Positions 15,857-23,428 of a DNA stretch of 59,422 nucleotides are shown one piece after another. Every line of letters starts with the position of its first letter. Position 1 is the first letter of the stretch. The stretch is taken from the NCBI GenBank assembly GCA_034435455.1, contig DAOTXL010000010.1, positions 1-59,422 of the forward strand, read 5' to 3'. Origin of the DNA: DAOTXL01 sp034435455. Its GTDB lineage: Bacteria > Chloroflexota > Anaerolineae > JAAYZQ01. Below the pieces are notes generated by a model. That model was not told the origin of the DNA. It saw only the letters and a program-made list of their open reading frames with translations, and did not search any database. Position numbers and translations under genes: made by a program.

Positions 15857-17727
15857 GCAAATGGGGAAATGGGCAAATGAGCGATGATGAATTGGGGGTT
15901 GAGCGCCAACTCTTGAGCCTGGTGAATGTCGAACGGGCGATGTACATCGCCGTGGGGCTGCTGGCGGCCGGCTTGCGGTGGTTCCAACTGGGCCTGCGGC
16001 CGCTGAGCGAGGGGGAAGCCGGGCAGGCGTTGGCAGCCCTCCACTTTGTGCGGGGGGCGGCCCAGGCAGTGCCTGCCGGCACGGTTCCGATGCTGTTCAC
16101 CGGGAATCTCCTCGGCTTCAGCCTGCTGGGTGCGAACGACATCACGGCCCGCTGGCTGCCGGCGTTGATGGGGGTGGTCCTGGTGTTGCTGCCCTATGGG
16201 CTGCGCCATCGGCTGGGGCGGGGCGGGGCCCTGGCGGCCTCGCTGCTGCTGGCGATCTCCCCCTCGGCGGTCTATTTCTCGCGCAACCTCGACGGGTCGG
16301 TGCTGGTGGCCACCTGCAGCCTGGCCCTGACCGTCGGGCTTTTAGCCTACGTGGACACACGGCGGCCCGGGTTTCTCTATCTGGCAGCAGCGGCCGTGGG
16401 GGTAGGGCTGTGCAGCGGTCCGGGCATCTACACCCTGTTGGGGCTTTTCCTCCTCTTTGGGCTGCTGCTCTACCTGGCCGACCGGTTCCTGAGCCAGGAG
16501 GGGCAACCGGGCAAGGGCGGCTGGTCGTCGTTGTTGGTGGCCTGGTGGTCGCTTCGGGGGGAGCCGGGGTTGCGGACCCGAGTCGCTGCCACCTTCCTTG
16601 CCACCTTCGGCCTGGCCGCAACGGCTTTTGTCCTCCATCCGGCCGGGGTGGGCCATGCCGCCGACCTGCTCGCCGCCTGGCTCAAGAGCTTTCTGCCGGA
16701 ACCGGGCGGCCAACCGGCCATCTATCCGTTGCTGCTCCTCCTCCGCTATGAACCGTTGCCCCTGCTGTTGGCGCTGGTCGAGGCAGGCCGGGCCGCAATC
16801 GGCCGGGGAGGGGGGCAAAAGCAGGCAGCCCAGCCCGGTTCGGCGTTCCCCCACACCCTGTTCCTGATCTTCTGGGGGGTGGGGGCAACCCTGATCCTCG
16901 TGATCTCCGGCCACCGGCTGGCCGGCAATATCCTGCTGGTGGTGGTGCCTCTGGCGCTGCTGGCCGGACAAGGGGTCGAGCGCACCTGGCACCGGCTGGT
17001 GCGCCATGGCGGATGGGCGGAGATGGGGCTGCTCACCGCTGCCGCGCTGACGCTCCTTGCCTTTTTCTACCTGCAAATAGCAGCCTATGGGCTGACCGAC
17101 AACCTGTCCACGGTGTCTATCGCCGGAATCCCCCTCTATACCGGGACCTACTACCTGTTGCTGGCGGCCATCGTGCCGCTGCTGCTCATCGGCCTGGGCG
17201 TGGCGGCCTGGGTGTGGCGTGGCCCGGAGGTGGTGGTGGGTGCCGGCTGGCTGACGGCGGCCGTGGTCCTGGGGCTGTTCGGCTTCAAAGCCACCTGGAG
17301 CCTCAACGTGGCCCACGCCGCCGACCCCCGCGAACTGATGATCATCCGGACCACCGCCCCCGACGTGCGGCTGCTGGTCGAGCAATTGGAGGCCCTGTCG
17401 CAGGCCCAGGCCGGCGACCTTCATACCCTGCCGATCACGGTGGATGCTGAAACCGGCCCGGTGGTGGCCTGGTATCTGCGCGATTTCGAGAAGCAGAGGG
17501 TGGTGAACGGCCTGTCTACACCGCCCGACACCCTCGCCGCCGTGACCCTGGCCCACCGGGACCTGCCCATCGGCGAGACTTTTCGGGGACAGGGGTTCCC
17601 CCTGCGCACCCACCGGCTGCCGTGGGGCCTGTGGGGGCAGAACCTGGTCCGCTGGCTGTTCTTCACCGACGGCAGCCTGCCGGTCGTAGACCAGAAAGCG
17701 GTGTTGTGGGTAGCGAATAGTCCGTAA
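15853..17727 (+). CDS. Polytopic GT39-like glycosyltransferase family protein
   Basis: 624 residues with about 12 helices. An early LRPLSEGEAGQA segment places an acidic pair in the first extracytoplasmic loop, as in ArnT/PMT-like GT-C enzymes and TIGR03663 relatives. Similarity is to the general fold rather than to a recognised subfamily. The start is uncertain: the region 15845-15890 is a low-complexity series of AAATGGGG-like words with ATG codons in several frames. I used ATG 15853, which overlaps the upstream stop as ATGA. The C-terminal 120 residues form a soluble domain ending outside the membrane. It is the third of four consecutive large membrane proteins and probably acts in the same glycan-related process. 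Confidence 0.75.
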   Translation: MSKWGNGQMSDDELGVERQLLSLVNVERAMYIAVGLLAAGLRWFQLGLRPLSEGEAGQALAALHFVRGAAQAVPAGTVPMLFTGNLLGFSLLGANDITARWLPALMGVVLVLLPYGLRHRLGRGGALAASLLLAISPSAVYFSRNLDGSVLVATCSLALTVGLLAYVDTRRPGFLYLAAAAVGVGLCSGPGIYTLLGLFLLFGLLLYLADRFLSQEGQPGKGGWSSLLVAWWSLRGEPGLRTRVAATFLATFGLAATAFVLHPAGVGHAADLLAAWLKSFLPEPGGQPAIYPLLLLLRYEPLPLLLALVEAGRAAIGRGGGQKQAAQPGSAFPHTLFLIFWGVGATLILVISGHRLAGNILLVVVPLALLAGQGVERTWHRLVRHGGWAEMGLLTAAALTLLAFFYLQIAAYGLTDNLSTVSIAGIPLYTGTYYLLLAAIVPLLLIGLGVAAWVWRGPEVVVGAGWLTAAVVLGLFGFKATWSLNVAHAADPRELMIIRTTAPDVRLLVEQLEALSQAQAGDLHTLPITVDAETGPVVAWYLRDFEKQRVVNGLSTPPDTLAAVTLAHRDLPIGETFRGQGFPLRTHRLPWGLWGQNLVRWLFFTDGSLPVVDQKAVLWVANSP

Positions 17728-17795
17728 AGCGTAGAATGTCAGGCATCTTACGTTTTACGCTTTACGCTTTACTCATCTCTTCTGCGGAGTGAAAG
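17727..17795. repeat. Low-complexity spacer with repeated TTTACG words
   Basis: The gap between the two transferase-like genes holds three successive TTTACG/CTTTAC words. Related words recur at 47497-47519, before glpK. No promoter or terminator is evident. Confidence 0.5.
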
Positions 17796-20700
17796 ATGGA
17801 AACACAGGACAATCCATTTTGGGATCGGCCTCTTGTCAGGCTGTTCACACCGACCTGGGAGAAAGCGATCTATGGAGGGATCCTATTAGTAGCCCTGATC
17901 AGTCGCTTCTGGGACCTGGGGGCGCGGGCCATGAGCCACGACGAGAGCCTGCATGCCCTCTATTCCTACTATCTATACAACGGCACCGGCTATCAGCACA
18001 ATCCGATGATGCATGGGCCGTTCCTGTTCCACGCCAACGCCCTGATCTATTTCCTGTTCGGCGACAGCGACTATACAGCGCGCGTTGTGCCGGCCCTCTT
18101 TGGCGTCTTTTTGGTCATGAGCCCGCTGCTGCTGCGCCGCTGGCTGGGGCGGCTGGGGGCTGTGGTCACGTCGCTCCTGCTGCTGATCTCCCCTTCCATC
18201 CTCTATTACTCGCGCTATATCCGCAACGACATCTATATCGCCGTGTGGACGGTGTTGATGGTCGCAGCGTTGTTCCACTTTTTGCACAGCCGCAAACCGG
18301 CCTGGTTCTACCTGGGAGCAGCGACGTTGATGCTCTCGCTGGCGACCAAAGAGGTGGGCTATATCTTTGGCTTCATCGGCCTGGTGTTCCTCGTCGAGGT
18401 GTTGCTGTGGGAGCGGACCAGCTCCGAGGGGCAGCTCTGGCTTTATGTGGGGGGGCTGGTGCTGACCGGCCTGCTGTTGGTGGCAGGACACCTGCTGGGG
18501 CAAACCTCGGCCAACCTGCTGGCCCAGGCTGCTGCCGAAACCGCTGCCGATCCCGAGGCGGCGGCCAAAGCTCAGGCGATGGGCAAGACTCTGAAGCTGG
18601 TGGGGGCCATTGTCACCGCAGTGGGCGGCACCCTGCCGGCGATGCTGCTCAGCGCCAGCCTGATCCGCTCCCGGCGCCCACAGCGCAGTTGCATCGAGGA
18701 GGCGGTCCGCTCGCTGCCGTGGTCGGCGTGGTTCATTGCCTTTATCACGGTGTTCATCATCTATGCACTGCTGTTCACCACCTTCTTTACCAACCCATCG
18801 GGATTGATCACCGGTGTTTTTGGCTCGATCAACTACTGGCTGGCCCAACAGGAGGTGCAGCGCGGCGGCCAGCCGTGGTACTATTACTTCCTGCTGCTGC
18901 CGATGTATGAGTTCGTGCCGCTGCTGTTTGGCTTTCTCGCTACGCTCTACTATCTGATCCGGGGCGCAGGGCCGGGCAGGGCATGGCCGGCGCAACAGCC
19001 GTCTGAAGGGGCGGAGATAGACCAGGGGGGGGCTGCCCGTCGGCGGCCTGCTGCTTTATACCCGCCGGCTCCTCCTGCTTCTCTGGATTCCCTCTTTGTC
19101 GCCTTTCTCATCTTCTGGTCTATTTCTACCATTTTCATCTATAGTTGGGCGGGGGAAAAGATGCCCTGGCTGACGGTCCACCCCGTCCTGCCGTTGATCG
19201 TCCTCACCGGCAAGTTTATCGGCGATCTGTTCCGGCGGCTGGACTGGCGGGAGGTGTGGCAGCGAGGGGGGGCCTGGTGGGCGCTGCTGTTGCCCCTCAT
19301 CCTGTTCGGCCTGTACACGCTGGCCGGGTCGCAGCCGTTCCAGGGGTTGTCTCTGTCCAGGCTGCAGGAGACGGGCAACTGGGTGGCCGCCCTGATTATT
19401 ACGCTGGTGCTGCTGACCCTGGCCTGGAGGGTGGTGCGGCGGCTGGGGGGGCGTTACTCGCTGCTGGTAGCGGTAGGCACGCTGTTGGTTCTTCTCTCGT
19501 TCTTCACGGTGCGGTTTGCCTGGATGGCCGCCTACATCCATTACGATTACGCCACCGAGTTGCTGGTCTATGCCCACGGCACCCCTGACGTCACCCGCAC
19601 GATGAACGAGATCGCCGAGATCTCGCGGCGCACCGTCGGCGACAAGATGATCGAGGTGGCCTACGACAGCGAAATCTCGTGGCCGCTGGAATGGTATATG
19701 CGCGAATACCCCAACCGCAAATTCTACGGCACCAGGCCCACCCGCGAGGCCCTGAACGTGCCCATCGTCCTGGCCAGCTCCGAGATTGATGCCAAGGTAA
19801 AGCCTTTCCTGGGCGACCGCTACTATGCCTTCAAGCGGCGGCTGGTGTGGTGGCCCAATCAGCAGTACATGGGCCTGACCTGGGAGCGCATCCGCAAGAT
19901 CCTGACCACCCCCGAAAAGCGCAAGATCTTGTGGGACATCCTCTACTGGCGCAAATATCCACAGACCCCCGACAACTGGTATCATGTCCACAACTTTACC
20001 ATGTACGTGCGCAAAGATGTAGCCCAGCAGCTCTGGGATTTCGGCGCTACGCCGCCGGAAGCCTACCAACTGCCACCCGACCCGTACCTGGAGAAACAGA
20101 TCGACCTGAAAGCGCAGGCGATCTGGGGGCAGGTGGGCACCGCCCCTGGCCAGTTCAACCATCCCCGTGGCCTGGCCGTGGGACCAGATGGCAACCTCTA
20201 TGTCGTGGACTCGGACAACGCCCGCATCCAGGTCTTTGCCCCCGATGGGACCTTTCTGCGCGGCTGGGGCAGCTTCTGCGAGCTGGACAGTGGCCAGGGA
20301 TGCACCGACCCCGATGGCGACGGGCCGTTGGCGCTGGGCGATGGCCAGTTCCGTGAGCCGTGGGGCATCGCCGTGGCCCCCGATGGGCGCGTCTATGTGG
20401 CCGACACCTGGAACCACCGCATCCAGGCTTTTGACCCAATGGGCCGTTTTGTGACCAAATGGGGCAGCTTTGCCGAGACGAACACCCTGCCCGATCGCTT
20501 CTACGGGCCGCGCGATGTGGCGGTGGACGCAGCGGGGTGGGTGTATGTCACCGACACGGGCAACGAGCGGGTGATGGTCTTTGACTCGGAGGGCAACTTT
20601 TTGGAACAGTGGGGCACAGAGGGCGGCGCCCCTGGCCAGTTTGCCGAGCCGGTGGGCATCGCCCTGGACGCCGCCGGCAACCTTTACGTGGCCGATACCT

Positions 20701-21020
20701 GGAATCAGCGGGTACAGGTGTTCGACTCCCGGCATCTCCTGGCGCAGGAATGGTCGGTCGAGGCCTGGTTTGGCGACTCGGTGGTCAACAAGCCCTATCT
20801 GGCGGTGGATGGGCGGGGGCGGGTGTACCTCACCGATCCGGAAGGCTATCGGGTCGCGGTGTTCAGCAGCCAGGGGGAATTGCTGGCGACCTTTGGCACC
20901 TACGGTTTCGATGAAGGGTCGTTCGGCCTGCCGACGGGCATTGATGTGGACGGCGAAGGCTACATCTATGTGACCGACACCGATGGCCAGCGGGTCATGA
21001 AGTTCGAGCCGCTGCCGTAA
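17796..21020 (+). CDS. TIGR03663 (Agl23-like) membrane protein fused to a C-terminal NHL beta-propeller
   Basis: 1074 residues. The first 560 or so are a GT-C-like membrane domain of the TIGR03663 family, related to the haloarchaeal flippase-associated Agl23. They include MSHDESLHALYSYYL and NPMMHGPFLFH near residues 48-75, the conserved acidic and histidine positions. A charged Pro/Ala insert (residues about 388-430) interrupts two helices. Residues about 560-770 are a soluble linker domain. From about 775 to the end are six NHL repeats (pattern GIAVDxxGxxYVADTxNxRVQVFDxxG), a complete six-bladed propeller that would lie on the outer face. ATG 17796 follows GCGGAGTGAAAG. NHL propellers usually bind ligands, glycans or proteins, so this may be a transferase or flippase with a built-in recognition module. 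Inference only. Confidence 0.85.
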   Translation: METQDNPFWDRPLVRLFTPTWEKAIYGGILLVALISRFWDLGARAMSHDESLHALYSYYLYNGTGYQHNPMMHGPFLFHANALIYFLFGDSDYTARVVPALFGVFLVMSPLLLRRWLGRLGAVVTSLLLLISPSILYYSRYIRNDIYIAVWTVLMVAALFHFLHSRKPAWFYLGAATLMLSLATKEVGYIFGFIGLVFLVEVLLWERTSSEGQLWLYVGGLVLTGLLLVAGHLLGQTSANLLAQAAAETAADPEAAAKAQAMGKTLKLVGAIVTAVGGTLPAMLLSASLIRSRRPQRSCIEEAVRSLPWSAWFIAFITVFIIYALLFTTFFTNPSGLITGVFGSINYWLAQQEVQRGGQPWYYYFLLLPMYEFVPLLFGFLATLYYLIRGAGPGRAWPAQQPSEGAEIDQGGAARRRPAALYPPAPPASLDSLFVAFLIFWSISTIFIYSWAGEKMPWLTVHPVLPLIVLTGKFIGDLFRRLDWREVWQRGGAWWALLLPLILFGLYTLAGSQPFQGLSLSRLQETGNWVAALIITLVLLTLAWRVVRRLGGRYSLLVAVGTLLVLLSFFTVRFAWMAAYIHYDYATELLVYAHGTPDVTRTMNEIAEISRRTVGDKMIEVAYDSEISWPLEWYMREYPNRKFYGTRPTREALNVPIVLASSEIDAKVKPFLGDRYYAFKRRLVWWPNQQYMGLTWERIRKILTTPEKRKILWDILYWRKYPQTPDNWYHVHNFTMYVRKDVAQQLWDFGATPPEAYQLPPDPYLEKQIDLKAQAIWGQVGTAPGQFNHPRGLAVGPDGNLYVVDSDNARIQVFAPDGTFLRGWGSFCELDSGQGCTDPDGDGPLALGDGQFREPWGIAVAPDGRVYVADTWNHRIQAFDPMGRFVTKWGSFAETNTLPDRFYGPRDVAVDAAGWVYVTDTGNERVMVFDSEGNFLEQWGTEGGAPGQFAEPVGIALDAAGNLYVADTWNQRVQVFDSRHLLAQEWSVEAWFGDSVVNKPYLAVDGRGRVYLTDPEGYRVAVFSSQGELLATFGTYGFDEGSFGLPTGIDVDGEGYIYVTDTDGQRVMKFEPLP

Positions 21021-21056
21021 GGATCGGGGTTTGCCTTCCCAATGGGCCCGATGGCC

Positions 21057-21108
21057 GCGTAGGGCGGGCTTTCCAGCCTGTCGCGTAGGACGGGCTTTTC
21101 AGCCTGTC
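21057..21108. repeat. Tandem 26-bp repeat (two units)
   Basis: Units 21057-21082 and 21083-21108 differ at two positions. Each holds a short GGCT/AGCC hairpin. They lie between the NHL protein and the FHA regulator, in a 144-bp gap that otherwise shows nothing recognisable. Confidence 0.9.
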
Positions 21109-21164
21109 TAGATGGCCCGTGCTGGGCCACGCCATACAGACCATGGATCGAGGAGAGGGGGGGA

Positions 21165-21809
21165 ATGGTCGAGCAGAAGGAGCCGGCCCTGCTGGTGTGG
21201 ATGGAGGGTGAGGAGATCAAGGCGCGCTGGACGCTGGCCGGCCCGGTGACCACCATTGGTCGGTGGGAGGGGAACGACATTGTGGTGGACGACCGGTGGG
21301 TATCGCGCACCCACGCCCAGATCCGCCGCGAAGGGGAGCGGTACATCCTCGAAGACCGGGGGAGCAAGAACGGGACGTTCGTGAACGGGCGACGCATCAC
21401 CGGGCCGACGGCCCTGACCGACGGCGATGTGGTGCAGGTGACGCCCCTGGTCAAAATGACCTTCGTGGACTATGGCGCCACTGCCCCCCTGCCGGGCGAG
21501 GTCCCGGCGGCCGGCCTGGAATTGGACCTGGCGGCCCGGCAGGTGTGGGTGCGGGGCCGGTTGCTCTCGCCGCCGCTGTCGCACGCCCAGTTTACCCTCC
21601 TGGCCCTGCTGGCCGGGCAGCCGGGCCGGGTTTACAGCCGCGACGAGGTCATCGCCGCCGTGTGGCCCGATGACCAGGCCGAGGGCATCAGCGACGAGGC
21701 GATTGATGCCCTGGTGCGGCGCATCCGCCTGCGGCTGCGCGAGCTGGACCCGGAGCACGACTACCTGGTGACGGTGCGGGGCTACGGCTTCAAGCTGGAG
21801 CCGGGATAA
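21165..21809 (+). CDS. FHA domain fused to an OmpR/PhoB-type winged-helix regulator
   Basis: 214 residues. An N-terminal FHA phosphothreonine-binding domain (about 25-100) has all core residues: G32-R33, S47-x-x-H50 and N69-G70. A C-terminal winged helix (about 117-213) ends with the typical VTVRGYGFKL. There is no receiver domain, so DNA binding is probably tuned by a Ser/Thr-phosphorylated partner rather than by His-Asp relay. EmbR-like regulators of actinobacteria use the same two modules in the opposite order, with an additional BTAD. GGAGAGGGGGGG precedes ATG 21165. The kinase at 6806-7810 is a candidate partner and the upstream membrane genes are candidate targets; both are inferences. 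Confidence 0.92.
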   Translation: MVEQKEPALLVWMEGEEIKARWTLAGPVTTIGRWEGNDIVVDDRWVSRTHAQIRREGERYILEDRGSKNGTFVNGRRITGPTALTDGDVVQVTPLVKMTFVDYGATAPLPGEVPAAGLELDLAARQVWVRGRLLSPPLSHAQFTLLALLAGQPGRVYSRDEVIAAVWPDDQAEGISDEAIDALVRRIRLRLRELDPEHDYLVTVRGYGFKLEPG

Positions 21810-21834
21810 CTATACTACTCAGGTGCCCACTCTC

Positions 21835-21850
21835 AGGTGCCTGGCGCTTT
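21835..21850. repeat. AGGTGCCTGGC(G/A)C-type palindromic repeat, copy 1
   Basis: AGGTGCCTGGCGCTTT resembles the more symmetric copy at 25847-25862. Short GTGCC-x-GGCAC palindromes of this kind are dispersed in many bacterial genomes. Confidence 0.5.
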
Positions 21851-21954
21851 TGCTCGGAATTCAGAAATTCAAATCCCTTTGCGGTTCAGGCCAGGGTGAT
21901 AGGTCAGGCAGGCTATCTCTTCCGGGGTGACCTGGCCCGACCTGGCGCGGTCAG

Positions 21955-22224
21955 TTGTTGGTCACGCCGCGCCGAAATCCAGGCGAACCACCTGCTTCTG
22001 CCCAGTCCTTAGATCTGTTTTCGATGTTGGGGTTTTCCAGGGACAGGGCCGTCGAGGCAATGGAGGAATTCTCGGTACCGGGTTTGTGCCTGGAACAGAG
22101 GATCTCGGCCGGCAAAGCAGCCGAATTGATGGGTCTCAGAAAGAGGGAGTTCGTCAGACTGCTGGCGCGAAAAGGCATACCTTACTTCGACTACACTGAC
22201 GAAGAGCTGGGAGAGGAGTTCTGA
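21955..22224 (+). CDS. UPF0175-family protein (antitoxin-like), apparently orphan
   Basis: 89 residues. The diagnostic C-terminal part is ISAGKAAELMGLRKREFVRLLARKGI in two parts, followed by PYFDYTDEELGEE, which matches UPF0175 proteins usually found as antitoxins of PIN-like DUF3368 toxins. The N-terminal 20 residues are unlike the family, and the TTG start at 21955 lacks a ribosome site. ATG 22024 (66 residues) is an alternative that would leave only the helix-turn-helix-like core. No DUF3368 or other toxin gene is adjacent: the next gene is on the opposite strand and 21810-21954 holds no ORF. It may be a decayed remnant. Confidence 0.6.
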   Translation: MLVTPRRNPGEPPASAQSLDLFSMLGFSRDRAVEAMEEFSVPGLCLEQRISAGKAAELMGLRKREFVRLLARKGIPYFDYTDEELGEEF

Positions 22225-22261
22225 ACCGCTGGTCCACCTACCTCCCCCCGATGCTCGCAAG

Positions 22262-22369
22262 TCAGGGCTGCTGGCGCAGCAAGATATCGGGCGTGGCACA
22301 GTCTATCCGGCACAGTGCCCCGGTCAGGTCGGTGAGTTGCAGGTACATCAGGCCGCCAGGGTCATTCAT
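22262..22369 (-). CDS. Small ORF overlapping the end of the exonuclease-WYL gene
   Basis: A 35-residue reading frame (starting MNDPGGLMYLQL) begins inside the last codons of the upstream gene in an ATGAATGA overlap, so it could be translated by re-initiation. No family is recognised and it may be chance. No other gene fits this 137-bp gap. Confidence 0.25.
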   Translation of the reverse strand: MNDPGGLMYLQLTDLTGALCRIDCATPDILLRQQP

Positions 22370-23237
22370 CGGCGCGGTCCTCCGTTGCCATCTCCACCAC
22401 CCGATCCAGGCGGAAGGTGCGCAGTTCGCCGCGCCGGTAGCAATGGGCCACCAGGTACAGGTTCCCCCGTTCCTCGTGGATGTGGAGAGGGCGCACGACC
22501 CGAACCGTCTCCTGCCCCCGGGCGTCCAGATAGCGCATCCACACCCGTCGCTGGCCTGCCAGTGCTTCGGCGATCGCCGGTGGCAGGGGCAGGGTACGGG
22601 GGCGAGGATAGGGGATCGAGCCACCCTGAAAGGCCAGGAGCCCGCCCAGCGTCGTCACCCCCCAGCGGCGCTCCAGGTCCCCCAGCACCCGTTCCAACAG
22701 GTGGCGCATTGTCCACACATCGCCCATAGCCCGATGGGCCGGGCCAGGTTCAATGCCCAGGGCAACAGCGACGGCTGGCAGGCTGTTGCGGGCAAAGCGG
22801 TAGGCGCGCCGCACCAGGGCCAGCGTATCCACCACCGGGCCGTCGGGAGGAGGCAGCCGGGCGATCTCCAGTTCGGCGGCCAGGAAACCCAGGTCAAAGG
22901 GGGCGTTATGCGCCACCAGCACCGCCCCGGCCATCGTCTCCAGAAGTGGACCGGCGATGGTGTCGAAAGGGGGCGCGCCGTGCAGCATCTCTGGCGTGAT
23001 GTGGTGGACGTGCAAGGCCCCAGGGGAAATAGGGCGTTTGGGGTCCACCAGCGAGGTGAAGCAGGCCTGTTCCACACCACCCCGCAGGCGCAGGCAGGCC
23101 ACCTCACACACGCGGTGGCCATAGGCCGGGCTTAGGCCGGTGGTTTCTACGTCGAACAGGGCGAACTCGACTTCGCTCAGCGGTTGTTCAGTTTGTGCCC
23201 CAAGGCCGGTCCAGTCTGGACAAGGCGGATCGCCCAT
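22362..23237 (-). CDS. DnaQ-like DEDDh 3'-5' exonuclease fused to a WYL-like domain
   Basis: 291 residues. The exonuclease domain (about 24-190) has DEDDh residues D29 and E31 in FDVETTG, D115 in AHNAPFD, and H168 and D173 in HRAMGD, so it should be catalytically competent. Residues about 218-284 match the WYL fold, with RVWMRYLDARG, VVRPLHIHEERG and LYLVAHCYRRGELRTFRLDRV; the W of the WYL triad is replaced. WYL domains bind nucleic-acid-related ligands and often regulate defence or repair genes. Here the domain may steer the nuclease. ATG 23237 has an imperfect GGGGGGATCT ribosome site. It lies downstream of the histidine kinase gene across a repeat-containing spacer. Confidence 0.85.
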   Translation of the reverse strand: MGDPPCPDWTGLGAQTEQPLSEVEFALFDVETTGLSPAYGHRVCEVACLRLRGGVEQACFTSLVDPKRPISPGALHVHHITPEMLHGAPPFDTIAGPLLETMAGAVLVAHNAPFDLGFLAAELEIARLPPPDGPVVDTLALVRRAYRFARNSLPAVAVALGIEPGPAHRAMGDVWTMRHLLERVLGDLERRWGVTTLGGLLAFQGGSIPYPRPRTLPLPPAIAEALAGQRRVWMRYLDARGQETVRVVRPLHIHEERGNLYLVAHCYRRGELRTFRLDRVVEMATEDRADE

Positions 23238-23306
23238 TGGAGATCCCCCCCTATGCGCCTACCACATCCCCCTGATATCTTGACATGGTCAGGTTGGACC
23301 TCACCC

Positions 23307-23359
23307 TATCCCCCCAACCCCCTTTCCCTCCGCGGCGAGGGGAAGGGGGCCAGGGGGTA
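23307..23359. repeat. Imperfect GC-rich inverted repeat
   Basis: Left arm 23307-23330 (runs of C with TTT) is nearly complementary to right arm 23336-23359 (runs of G with AA), around CGCGG. It resembles a repetitive palindrome (CCCTC...GAGGG words also occur inside the DUF2298 gene near 15016-15075). It sits between two minus-strand genes and could act as a transcriptional roadblock, without a T-tract. The rest of 23238-23428 holds nothing recognisable. Confidence 0.5.
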
Positions 23360-23428
23360 GAGGAGAGGTCGGCTCCACCGCCCATGTGGGTAGCCATCTG
23401 CCCGGGGGGCTCTATACGCCTTGGGCCG

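Noticed and set aside
21810..21954. Possible DUF3368 toxin partner for the UPF0175 gene
   Set aside because: The gap is 145 bp, too short, and contains no supported frame on either strand.
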